Shown here: piece after piece, positions 35,881 to 44,252 of the stretch
Layout of the letters: every line of letters starts with the position of its first letter
Position numbering within the stretch: the stretch's first letter is position 1
Origin: Acidobacteriota bacterium
GTDB lineage: Bacteria > Acidobacteriota > Blastocatellia > RBC074
Assembly: GCA_016196035.1 (NCBI GenBank)
Contig: JACPYM010000076.1
Location: 1-59,234, forward strand
DNA: 59,234 nt
Direction: 5' to 3'
Translations under genes and position numbers: made by a program
Notes under the pieces: generated by a model
The model's input: the letters and a program-made list of their open reading frames with translations, nothing else
Databases searched by the model: none
Told to the model about the DNA's origin: nothing

Positions 35881-36009
35881 CTCGGATTTCAATTCAGTTG
35901 CAAGTTGAGGGGCTTGCGCCGCAGCTATTCAAAGGTATCGGAGCCACCAATCTTTGCGGCGCTGTTTGACGCCTGCGAACCAATGGCACGTTGGTAAAAT
36001 ATGGGTACC

Positions 36010-36396
36010 GCACATGATCCAGCGTCATAAAAATCCGGCACGCAATGGCTGGGCTGGATTTCCACTACCCTGCCCTTCGGAGTGGCCGTTTATCACTATG
36101 TCGCCGGCATTGAGCACGCGCTTCGCTATTTCATCGAAGCGCGCGAACGCGTGGAGCGCATGCCAGAGGTTATTTTTCTCACCGCCTACGATCAATTCGC
36201 CCTCCGCTCCTTTGCAGCCGAAGCGCTCGACTATCTGGTCAAACCGGTCAGCAAGGCGCGCTTTGCCGCGGCGATAGAACGCCTGCCGAAACGCTTGCAA
36301 ACGACAATGCGGACAACCGCGCACGAACGCCTCGTCGTCAGCTCCGCCAGCGGCGCAGTAGCCAAGCTCACCTTCTCACTCTATGACTGGCACAGT
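36010..36396 (+). pseudogene. Scar of a LytS-type kinase fused to a LytTR-regulator fragment
   Basis: In the frame leading into the histidine-kinase gene, a short membrane-type segment (LPFGVAVYHYVAGIEHALRY, then FIEARERVE) resembles the last span and linker of LytS-family kinases. It passes directly into RMPEVIFLTAYDQFALRSF and ALDYLVKPVSKARFAAAIER. This is the C-terminal half of a LytTR-type receiver, including the conserved K but lacking the acidic pocket and phospho-acceptor. ERLVVSSASGAVAKLTF, the start of a LytTR DNA-binding domain, follows. All domains are truncated, suggesting two deletions that fused a former two-gene operon. Confidence 0.6.
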
Positions 36397-39300
36397 ATGA
36401 TGCCGTGCGTGGGAACAACCAACCAAAGTTGCTTGCGGCAATTCATCAATCACACCACTCTGACCGTTATACGGTGCGGAACGGCGCTGCTGCTTGCCCT
36501 CCTTCCAGCTTACGCCCAACAGCTTTCTGTGCGTCACTATGATGCCTCTGACGGACTGGCCAATAGCCACGTGAGCGCTATTCAGCAAGACGCGAAAGGC
36601 TATCTCTGGTTTGGCACGCGCGAAGGGTTGAGCCGGTTTGATGGCTATCGGTTCATCAATTACAGCACGCGCGAGGGCTTGGGAAATCCGGTGATTAATG
36701 CGCTGGCCGAGGATCGGCAAGGTCATCTCTGGATTGGCACCAATGGCGGCGGGGTGGCCCGCCTGCTTGACGAGCCGCAAGAAAGCTTCGGGCTGTCCCT
36801 AGCGCCGACGCCCTCAAAACGGAAATTTGTCAGCTATCAAGTTGGCGATTCGCCGGCGTCAAACCGTGTCAATGCGCTGGTCTTTGATGCCAGCAATAAT
36901 CTTTGGTGCGTCACTGATGGTGGGCTTTATCGCGGGATGCCGAGCAACTCCGGCGATCTCAAGTTCGAGATCGTCGTGCCTCACCGGACCGTCGCTACTG
37001 AGATGGCGGCTTACGCTGACAGTCACGGGCGGCTCTGGTTCGGGATCGAAACCGAGTTGATCGAGGTCGTCCAGAATCAGCTCATCAAATATGGCCCAGC
37101 CGATGAGGTCGGCCACTATCAGATTCAATGTGTCATTGAGGATCGCCAGGGACGTTTGCTGGTCGCCAATAAGAGCGCGGTGTTCGAATTCAGCGCGCCC
37201 ACAGATGGCCAGAGCCGTGGGCGTTGGCAGCGGCTGCCGCTAGCGTTCAAGCCTGAAGATGGAATTTTTGCGCTGCACATTGATTCCGCCGGGGCGCTCT
37301 GGATCGGCACCTTGAACGGGCTGGTCAAGTGCCAGGATGGCCGGCAAACGGTCTACACGACCGCACAGGGGCTGAGCGATAACTTCATCCGGGCTTTGGC
37401 TGAAGATCGTGACGGCAATCTATGGATTGGCTCGGAGGGGGGCGGGGTTTGCAAACTGGCAGGTGAACTAATCGTCAGCTACACCAAAACCGAAGGATTG
37501 CCTAATAACCGTGTCCTCCAGGTCGTCGAGGATCAGCAAGGACGCATCTATGCGAGCGTCTCGTATGGCGGTCTGGTGGAGATCAGGGCAGAGAAAGCGG
37601 TGCCGCTTGCCGGCTCGCAAGCCCCGCCATTCAAGAATAGCTTTTTGTTTCCGGAAAGCCCCGGCGACTGGTGGATCGCCACCACCGAGGGTTGGTTGTG
37701 CTTCCGGGGGGCCGATCTGCAACTGCGCCACGGCACCCCACTCGCTCCACCGGCTGGCGTCTCCGCCGCCAGTTTCAAGGCTTACGTTGTGCTTCATGAA
37801 GTTCAGGCCGGAAAGTTGTGGGCCTACACGACAGATGGCAATCTCTATCGGTTGGATTTAGCGCGGCAAGGGCGCGCCGTGTTTGAGCATCTGCCCGTGC
37901 GCCTTATTCCGCCCTTCAACGAAACATTGTTGTTGACGAGCGACCGGTCGCAAGCGCTCTGGCTGGGCGTGCATTACGGTGGAATCGGGAGAATTGTGAA
38001 AGGGCAAATCGAGGCCCTTCAGCCGACCGCCGGACTGCCTGAAACCGACCCGCGCGCCTTCTTCCTGGACAGCCGGGGCTGGCTTTGGATCGGGCTGCGG
38101 TACAAGGGCGTCTCAATGACCAAAGACCCGAGCGCCGAGACGCCGAAGTTTGTCAATTACTCAACCGCGAATGGGCTGGTCAGCGACACGGTCTGGTCAA
38201 TCGCCGAGGATGATTTTGGCCGCATCTACCTGGGAACCGGCAAGGGGCTCGATCAACTCGACCCGGTGACCGGGCGCATCCACCACTTCAACACCAAAGA
38301 CGGCTTGGCCAGCGATCTCATCAATCATTGCTTCAAAGATCACAAGGGGAATATCTGGGTGGCGAACTCGCTGGGGCTGTCGAAATTCGACCCGCGCGCC
38401 GAACGCCACCTAAATCTCCCGCCGCCCATTTATCTCAGCCGCGTGCAAGTCGCTGGCGAAGAGCAGCCGTTGTCAGAAACCGGAGCGTTGCGCGTGCCGG
38501 AGTTCACGTTGCCGGCGGCGCACAACAATCTGCTGATCGAGTATGTCGCCTTGAGTTTTCAAGGCGAGCAGAAGCTCCGTTACCAATACAAGCTGGAGGG
38601 TGTGGATACAGATTGGAGCGCCCCCAGTGAAGTGCGCTCAGTCAATTATGCGCGGCTGGCACCAGGCGCTTATCGCTTTCTAGCACGAGCGATCAATCAG
38701 GAAGGCGGGTTGAGTCCTGCGCCGGCCTCGCTGCAATTCCAGATTCTGCCACCGCTCTGGCAACGCTGGTGGTTTCTCACCTTGGCGGGGCTGCTGGGTG
38801 GACTGGCCGCTTATACGCTCTACCGTTATCGTGTCGCGCGGTTAATTGAACTCGAACGCGTGCGGACGCGCATTGCCACTGATCTGCACGATGACATCGG
38901 GTCGAGCCTCTCGCAAATTTCCGTGCTGAGCGAAGTAATCCACCAACGGCTCGGCCAGGACTTGCGTGTGACCGAGCCGCTCACGCTGATTGCCGAACTG
39001 GCGCGCGGCCTGGTGGATTCGCTGAACGACATCGTCTGGGCGATCAATCCCACCCGCGATCGTCTCAGCGATTTGACCTACCGTATGCGCCGTTTCGCCA
39101 GCGATGTCTTCACCGCGCGCGACATCGCCTTCGACTTTAGCGCTCCTGGCCCGCCAGCAGACATCAAGCTGGGAGCCGACACGCGCCGCGAAGTATTTCT
39201 GATCTTCAAAGAGAGCGTCAACAATCTGCTCCGCCATGCTGCCTGTACGAAAGTCGAAATCGAGTTCATAGTCGAAGCCCGCCAATTGATATTACGGGTG

Positions 39301-39462
39301 AGTGACAACGGGCAGGGGTTCGACCCTGAACAGGCGAGCGACGGCAATGGCTTGACGAACATGCGCCAGCGGGCGCTCAAGCTGGGCGGCAGATTGGAGA
39401 TAAGCTCGTCTCAGGGGGCGGGCGCCACAGTTAAGCTCAACGCGCCATTGGGCCGCCGCTGA
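36397..39462 (+). CDS. Two-component-regulator-propeller sensor histidine kinase
   Basis: A 1021-residue sensor kinase. A hydrophobic signal (VIRCGTALLLALLPAYAQQ) precedes a periplasmic Reg_prop double propeller with repeated G-x-L-W-x-G-T blocks (GYLWFGTREGLSRFDGYRF; GHLWIGTNGGGVARL; GNLWIGSEGGGVCKL). A Y_Y_Y domain follows (LLIEYVALSFQGEQKLRYQY) and then a membrane helix (FLTLAGLLGGLAAYTLYRYR). A HisKA_3 domain carries H (codon 38887-38889) in ATDLHDDIGSSLSQIS, and the ATPase has SVNNLLRHA and SDNGQGF. ATG 36397 lacks a ribosome-binding site, and the frame is open upstream into a pseudogene scar (36010-36396), so the true start is uncertain. It is paired with the LuxR-type regulator. Confidence 0.88.
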   Translation: MMPCVGTTNQSCLRQFINHTTLTVIRCGTALLLALLPAYAQQLSVRHYDASDGLANSHVSAIQQDAKGYLWFGTREGLSRFDGYRFINYSTREGLGNPVINALAEDRQGHLWIGTNGGGVARLLDEPQESFGLSLAPTPSKRKFVSYQVGDSPASNRVNALVFDASNNLWCVTDGGLYRGMPSNSGDLKFEIVVPHRTVATEMAAYADSHGRLWFGIETELIEVVQNQLIKYGPADEVGHYQIQCVIEDRQGRLLVANKSAVFEFSAPTDGQSRGRWQRLPLAFKPEDGIFALHIDSAGALWIGTLNGLVKCQDGRQTVYTTAQGLSDNFIRALAEDRDGNLWIGSEGGGVCKLAGELIVSYTKTEGLPNNRVLQVVEDQQGRIYASVSYGGLVEIRAEKAVPLAGSQAPPFKNSFLFPESPGDWWIATTEGWLCFRGADLQLRHGTPLAPPAGVSAASFKAYVVLHEVQAGKLWAYTTDGNLYRLDLARQGRAVFEHLPVRLIPPFNETLLLTSDRSQALWLGVHYGGIGRIVKGQIEALQPTAGLPETDPRAFFLDSRGWLWIGLRYKGVSMTKDPSAETPKFVNYSTANGLVSDTVWSIAEDDFGRIYLGTGKGLDQLDPVTGRIHHFNTKDGLASDLINHCFKDHKGNIWVANSLGLSKFDPRAERHLNLPPPIYLSRVQVAGEEQPLSETGALRVPEFTLPAAHNNLLIEYVALSFQGEQKLRYQYKLEGVDTDWSAPSEVRSVNYARLAPGAYRFLARAINQEGGLSPAPASLQFQILPPLWQRWWFLTLAGLLGGLAAYTLYRYRVARLIELERVRTRIATDLHDDIGSSLSQISVLSEVIHQRLGQDLRVTEPLTLIAELARGLVDSLNDIVWAINPTRDRLSDLTYRMRRFASDVFTARDIAFDFSAPGPPADIKLGADTRREVFLIFKESVNNLLRHAACTKVEIEFIVEARQLILRVSDNGQGFDPEQASDGNGLTNMRQRALKLGGRLEISSSQGAGATVKLNAPLGRR

Positions 39463-39588
39463 AAGGGTGACGCACACACTTGCTGTCCTTCGCTTTCTTT
39501 CCACCTCCCACATATTCATGCGGTGACGCACGCGCGTTGCTGGCGTAGGCTGGCGCGCGCGGAACGCCGTAAACAAGCAGTAACCAAT

Positions 39589-40284
39589 ATGGCCGAAGAA
39601 ACTCTGACCTTGAAGAATGACGGATCGCCATCGCCCGCGATCATCCCCACTGTCATTCGGGTGGCGATCATCGAAGACGTGCGCGCGTTGCGCGAAGGCT
39701 TCGCCAGCTTGATTGGCGGCACCGCCGGCTACCACTGCACAGGCAGCTTTCGGACAATGGAAGAGACGCTCGCCAAGATTGGCGCGGCGCTGCCGGATAT
39801 CGCGCTGGTAGACATCGGCCTGCCGGGCATGTCCGGCATCGAAGGCGTCCGTATTCTGAAAGAACGCTATCCCACGTTGCTGCTGTTGATGCTCACGGTC
39901 TACGACGATGACGACCGCATCTTCGAGGCGCTCTGCGCTGGGGCTTGCGGTTATTTATTGAAAAAGACGCCACCTACGCGTTTGCTGGAAAGTCTCACGG
40001 AAGCGACCGCAGGCGGCGCGCCCATGACGCCCGAAATCGCGCGCCGCGTCGTCACGTTGTTCCGCCAGGTTCACCCGCCCGCGCACGCCGATTATCACCT
40101 GACGCCGCACGAGACGCGGCTCTTGAAGTTGCTGGTCGAAGGCCACAACTACAAAACAGCCGCAATCCACCTGGGCGTCAGTTTCAACACCATCTGCTTT
40201 CACATCCGGCACATCTACGAGAAGCTGCAAGTCCACTCCAAATCTGAGGCGGTCGTCAAAGCCATACGTCAGCGACTGACTTAG
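39589..40284 (+). CDS. NarL/FixJ-type response regulator
   Basis: A 231-residue DNA-binding regulator. The receiver has the acidic pair in VAIIEDVRALREGF, phospho-acceptor D in IALVDIGLPGMSG, T in LLMLTVYDD and K in YLLKKTPP. The LuxR-type HTH follows (LTPHETRLLKLLVEGHNYKT, AIHLGVSFNTICFHIRHIYE). It lies 127 bp downstream of the propeller kinase, its evident partner. Target genes are unknown; the secreted-protein genes just downstream are reasonable candidates. Start ATG 39589; no strong ribosome-binding site. Confidence 0.88.
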   Translation: MAEETLTLKNDGSPSPAIIPTVIRVAIIEDVRALREGFASLIGGTAGYHCTGSFRTMEETLAKIGAALPDIALVDIGLPGMSGIEGVRILKERYPTLLLLMLTVYDDDDRIFEALCAGACGYLLKKTPPTRLLESLTEATAGGAPMTPEIARRVVTLFRQVHPPAHADYHLTPHETRLLKLLVEGHNYKTAAIHLGVSFNTICFHIRHIYEKLQVHSKSEAVVKAIRQRLT

Positions 40285-40462
40285 ACTGTCCTTCTCCTCC
40301 TGACTCACGCCTCCTGAAAAAAGATTACCACCAATTCATGTGGCGACCGCTGAGCGCTCTTTGGAGTATCTGTAGTGGCGTGACGAAGACGTGACGAAGA
40401 GCGGTTCGTTCTGTGTGAGAACTGAAAGCTAGTCGGAAGAATGAAATGACCTTACTTTTACA

Positions 40463-40477
40463 TCCGGCGCAGCCGGA
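40463..40477 (+). promoter_or_regulatory. Small hairpin abutting the ribosome-binding site
   Basis: TCCGGC (40463-40468) pairs with GCCGGA (40472-40477) across a 3-nt loop. The last bases of the stem run into the GGAGGAGG ribosome-binding site of the 40490 gene. It could modulate translation. Confidence 0.4.
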
Positions 40478-40489
40478 GGAGGAACAACA

Positions 40490-40921
40490 ATGAATGCAAA
40501 CATCAAGAACATCCGTCTGACACACGAGCGCGACGCGGCGTGGCTGATCGCCTTGTATCTGGCGATCCACGGCGGCGACCCCGCGCCCAAGGAAGGGTTG
40601 GTGGCGACTGAACTACAAGAAGGCGCCGCCTTGCACGCTATCGCCGTGCTCTCCGAAGCATTAAACGAAAAGGCGAAAGGCGCACTACATCAAATGCTCG
40701 CGCCGATGCAGAAACAGTTCCCGCTCAAGAGCGTGGATGCGCAGGTCGCGGGAGAGCGATTGGCAGCGCTGGGGATTCACGTCACGGAACACGCCGGAGA
40801 ACATGACCACGTCGCCAACGTGGCCGAGGCGATTCAGTCCGCTCGGCGCTACTGCATCCGCTTCCGCGGGCAGATCATTTGCGTCGAAATCCCTAGCCCC
40901 ATTCCTCACCCCATTGCCTAA
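40490..40921 (+). CDS. Hypothetical protein of unknown family
   Basis: A 143-residue cytoplasmic protein with no signal peptide, rich in Ala, His and Glu. It has an LTHERDAAWLIALYLAIHGG opening and a C-terminal AGEHDHVANVAEAIQSARRY segment containing clustered His and Asp. No known domain was recognised. A strong GGAGGAGG precedes the ATG. It lies between the two-component system and the secreted-protein cluster. A hairpin at 40957-40982 follows the stop. Confidence 0.7.
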   Translation: MNANIKNIRLTHERDAAWLIALYLAIHGGDPAPKEGLVATELQEGAALHAIAVLSEALNEKAKGALHQMLAPMQKQFPLKSVDAQVAGERLAALGIHVTEHAGEHDHVANVAEAIQSARRYCIRFRGQIICVEIPSPIPHPIA

Positions 40922-40956
40922 CCGGCATGGAGCAGGGGTATAACTCGCACCTAAGC

Positions 40957-40982
40957 GGGCGGTACGAACATTCGTGCCGCCC
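40957..40982. terminator. Hairpin after the 40490 gene
   Basis: GGGCGGTACGAA (40957-40968) pairs with TTCGTGCCGCCC (40971-40982) with one G-T wobble. It is 36 bp past the stop. No U-tract follows. Confidence 0.5.
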
Positions 40983-41194
40983 AGCGCCAGATCGTTGGTT
41001 GAAGAATCAAATCGCCGGGTTCAAAGCGACGCTCAACCAATGCACCGCCGCCAAAGGCGCTCAAGTCTGCGGCCATCCTCAGCTTGATCCTCTCCGCGCA
41101 CCAAAGGCTGAAAAGCACGCGCTGCGGAATATCGCCTAATTTCTCGCGTGCCCAGGACGCTTCGATTACTTGGCAACTCAAGGAGTCACGTTCA

Positions 41195-44170
41195 ATGAAC
41201 TTCATCGCTAATACTCGTTTTGCTCAATTCGTCATGCTGCCGCTGTTATTACTGCTTGGCAGTAGTGTGACGCTCGCGCAAACCACTTCGTTTACCTACC
41301 AGGGTCGCTTGATTGATGGCAGCGGCCCGGCTACGGGCGCGTATGACCTGCAATTCAAACTCTTCGATGCACTGAGCGGCGGCACGCAGGTCGGCACCTC
41401 GGCCACGCTCGAAGATGTCGCGGTGAGCACGGGCAGTTTCAACGTGACGCTCGACTTCGGCGCAGCAGCCTTCCCGGGCGCGAGCCGCTGGCTGGAAATC
41501 GCCGTGCGACCGGGCGTGAGCACCGGCGCCTTTACGTTACTCACGCCGCGCCAACCCATCACGTCAACACCGTACACCTTGCAGAGTCTGAACGCGGCAA
41601 CGGCGCTTAATGCGACGAATGCCGCCACCGCCGTTAATTTCAGCGGGACCTTGGCGGGCGCGGTGACCGGCACGCAAAACACTACAGCGCTGGCCAACAA
41701 TGCGGTGACAACGGCGAAGCTGGCCGATGGTAGTGTGATCAACACGAAGCTGGCGGATGGCAGCATCACCAATGTGAAGATTGCCGATGTCGCGGGCAGC
41801 AAGATCACCGGTTCGCTCACCACCGCCACCATTCCCGGAGCGAATGTCACGGGTGTGGTGGCCAATGCCACCACTGCCGCCGCTGCCGTCACTGCGACAA
41901 CTGCCACGAGCGCAACCAACGCGACCACTGCCGCCAGCGCCGATGCGTTGTCGGCGGCGTGTAACGGTTGTGTCACGGGTGTAAGGATCGCCGCCGGGCA
42001 AGTGGTCAAGAGCCTCAACGGCCTCTTTGACTCCGTCACACTGGCTGCCGGCTCAAACATCACCCTGACACCAGCGGGCAACACACTGACGATCAGCGCG
42101 GCCAGTGCTGCCAATAATTGGTCGCTGAGCGGCAACGCGGGTACAACGCCGGGCACCAACTTCCTTGGCACCACCGACAATCAGCCGCTGGTCTTCAAGG
42201 CCAATGCGGTGGAACTGATGCGGCTCAGCGCCAGTGGCAACCTGGGCCTCGGAACCATCACCCCAGGGTCGAAACTAACCGTCGCGGGTGTGATCGAGAC
42301 AACGACTGGCGGGTTGCGGTTTCCCGATGGTACGACGCAGATCACCGCCAGCAATAGTGCCTTATCCGCCGTCGCGCACGATGCCAGTTTGAGCGGCAAC
42401 GGCACCAGCGGCACCCCGCTGGTGATTGCCGCGAACGGCGTGGGCACAGCGCAGTTGGCCGACAACGCCGTGACAAGCACAAAGATTGTCGCCAGCGGCG
42501 TGGGCACAACGCAATTGGCCAACAACGCCGTGACCGGAGCGAAGATCGCCACCGGGCAAGTGGTCAAGAGTCTCAACGGACTCTTTGACGTGGTGACACT
42601 GGCGGCGGGGTCGAACATCACGCTTGCACCATCCGGCAATACGCTGACGATTGCCACGGGGGGCGCGGCCAACAACTGGTCGCTGACTGGTAACGCCGGC
42701 AGCACTCCGAGTCTCAACTTCCTCGGAACGACCGACAACCAACCGTTGGCTTTCAGGATCAATGGGGCGGAAGTGATGCGGCTGAATGCGGGCGGCGGTG
42801 TCGGCATCGGGACGGTGAGTCCACCTCTTGCGAGGCTTCATGTAGAAGGGACATCCAATGCCGCTGCACAAGTGCTGGTGCGCGGCACCGCTGGAGTAGA
42901 TCCGTCTATTGAACTGGGATCAACCGAAAGTGGATCAGCGGTATTGGAAGGGTTGGACATTAAATACATCAACAGTATCGGGGAGTCGGTATTTAATAAT
43001 ATCTACACACCATCCACCAATGCATTCCGCTTCCAATCCGGGGGGACTGACCGGGTGGTAATACAAAGTGCCGGCAACGTCGGCATCGGGACGCCGACGC
43101 CTGGATATAAACTTGACGTGGCTGACAGGATGAGGGTAAGGCAAGGCGGGAGCAACTCCGCCGGAATTTGGTTCTATCAGACGACCCCGGCCAATGACCG
43201 GGCTTTCGTGGGAATGGCAGATGACACGCACATAGGATTGTTTGGCAACACAGGGGCGGGCTTTGGACTAACAATGAATACGACCAACGGTGGGGTCGGC
43301 ATTGGGACCACCGACGTATCTCAATTTGTGAAGCTGGATGTCAATAGCGGCGTCTTCGTCCACGCCGTGCGTGGCACCGCCCTCAACGGCATCGGCGTCG
43401 GGGTGTGGGGCATCGGCGGTACCGGTGTGTATGGTGACGGCGGCACCAGTGGCTATGGTGTGAATGGTATCAGCAGCGGCAATATTGGTGTGCTAGGCGA
43501 GGGCGGCTCCATCGGTGTAAAGGGCAGCAGCACCGATGGCACAGGCGGATACTTCAATGTCACCGGCAATGCCGACTCAGTCGTCGGCGTGTATGGCAAT
43601 AGCAGCCAGAATGGCACCGGCGTGCTCGGCACAGGAAGGGTCGGTGTGTCCGGCTTTGGACATACCGGAGGCTGGGGCGGTTACTTCAAAAACGTAGCTC
43701 CGGGAGAAATCGCCCTCTTTGTCGAAGGAATTGGTCGGATGAATGTCCTCCAGGTCGCTGGCTCGGATGTGGCGGAGCGCTTCGATGCCGTTGCAGAGGC
43801 AAAGCCAGGCTTGGTGGTCACCATTGACCCCGACCGCCCCGGCCAACTCGCCATTGCCCGCCGCGCCTACAACCGCCGCGTGGCTGGCGTCATCAGTGGC
43901 GCAAACAAGCTTGAGGCGGGCATGGTGTTAGCTGATCTGTCGGGCTCGAAAAACTCCCTGCCCGTGGCGCTCAGTGGCCGCGTCTGGGTTTATTGCGATG
44001 CCACTCGAGCTGCCATTCAGCCCGGTGATTTACTGACCACCTCCAACATCCCCGGCCACGCGATGAAGGTCACCAATCACGCCAAAGCGCAAGGCGCGAT
44101 CATCGGCAAAGCAATGACTGGCCTGAAGGCTGGCCGCGGCTTAGTGCTCGTGCTTGTCACGCTGCAATAG
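41195..44170 (+). CDS. Secreted tail-fibre-like repeat protein (paralogue 1)
   Basis: A 991-residue extracellular protein with a signal peptide (FVMLPLLLLLGSSVTLAQTT). The N-terminal ~110-residue beta domain (TSFTYQGRLIDGSGPATGAY, SRWLEIAVRPG) is shared with the gene at 47060. Long low-complexity Asn/Ala/Thr repeats follow (ANNAVTTAKLADGS, NATTAAAA), plus fibre motifs (NLGLGTITPGSKLTVAG; GVGIGTVSPP) and Gly-rich G-V-x-G-x-G repeats. The C-terminal ~130 residues form a compact beta domain (AGSDVAERFDAV, PVALSGRVWVYCDAT, GHAMKVTNH). This is common in environmental fibre-like proteins, possibly an autoprocessing region. AAGGAG precedes the ATG. Likely a surface or matrix filament. Confidence 0.75.
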   Translation: MNFIANTRFAQFVMLPLLLLLGSSVTLAQTTSFTYQGRLIDGSGPATGAYDLQFKLFDALSGGTQVGTSATLEDVAVSTGSFNVTLDFGAAAFPGASRWLEIAVRPGVSTGAFTLLTPRQPITSTPYTLQSLNAATALNATNAATAVNFSGTLAGAVTGTQNTTALANNAVTTAKLADGSVINTKLADGSITNVKIADVAGSKITGSLTTATIPGANVTGVVANATTAAAAVTATTATSATNATTAASADALSAACNGCVTGVRIAAGQVVKSLNGLFDSVTLAAGSNITLTPAGNTLTISAASAANNWSLSGNAGTTPGTNFLGTTDNQPLVFKANAVELMRLSASGNLGLGTITPGSKLTVAGVIETTTGGLRFPDGTTQITASNSALSAVAHDASLSGNGTSGTPLVIAANGVGTAQLADNAVTSTKIVASGVGTTQLANNAVTGAKIATGQVVKSLNGLFDVVTLAAGSNITLAPSGNTLTIATGGAANNWSLTGNAGSTPSLNFLGTTDNQPLAFRINGAEVMRLNAGGGVGIGTVSPPLARLHVEGTSNAAAQVLVRGTAGVDPSIELGSTESGSAVLEGLDIKYINSIGESVFNNIYTPSTNAFRFQSGGTDRVVIQSAGNVGIGTPTPGYKLDVADRMRVRQGGSNSAGIWFYQTTPANDRAFVGMADDTHIGLFGNTGAGFGLTMNTTNGGVGIGTTDVSQFVKLDVNSGVFVHAVRGTALNGIGVGVWGIGGTGVYGDGGTSGYGVNGISSGNIGVLGEGGSIGVKGSSTDGTGGYFNVTGNADSVVGVYGNSSQNGTGVLGTGRVGVSGFGHTGGWGGYFKNVAPGEIALFVEGIGRMNVLQVAGSDVAERFDAVAEAKPGLVVTIDPDRPGQLAIARRAYNRRVAGVISGANKLEAGMVLADLSGSKNSLPVALSGRVWVYCDATRAAIQPGDLLTTSNIPGHAMKVTNHAKAQGAIIGKAMTGLKAGRGLVLVLVTLQ

Positions 44171-44252
44171 CTCAACGATGGCGTGCCGCTGGCGTCCGCT
44201 GACGAAGCGACACTATTGATAGCCGGGGTCACGATCAGAAAAGGGGAAGGCC

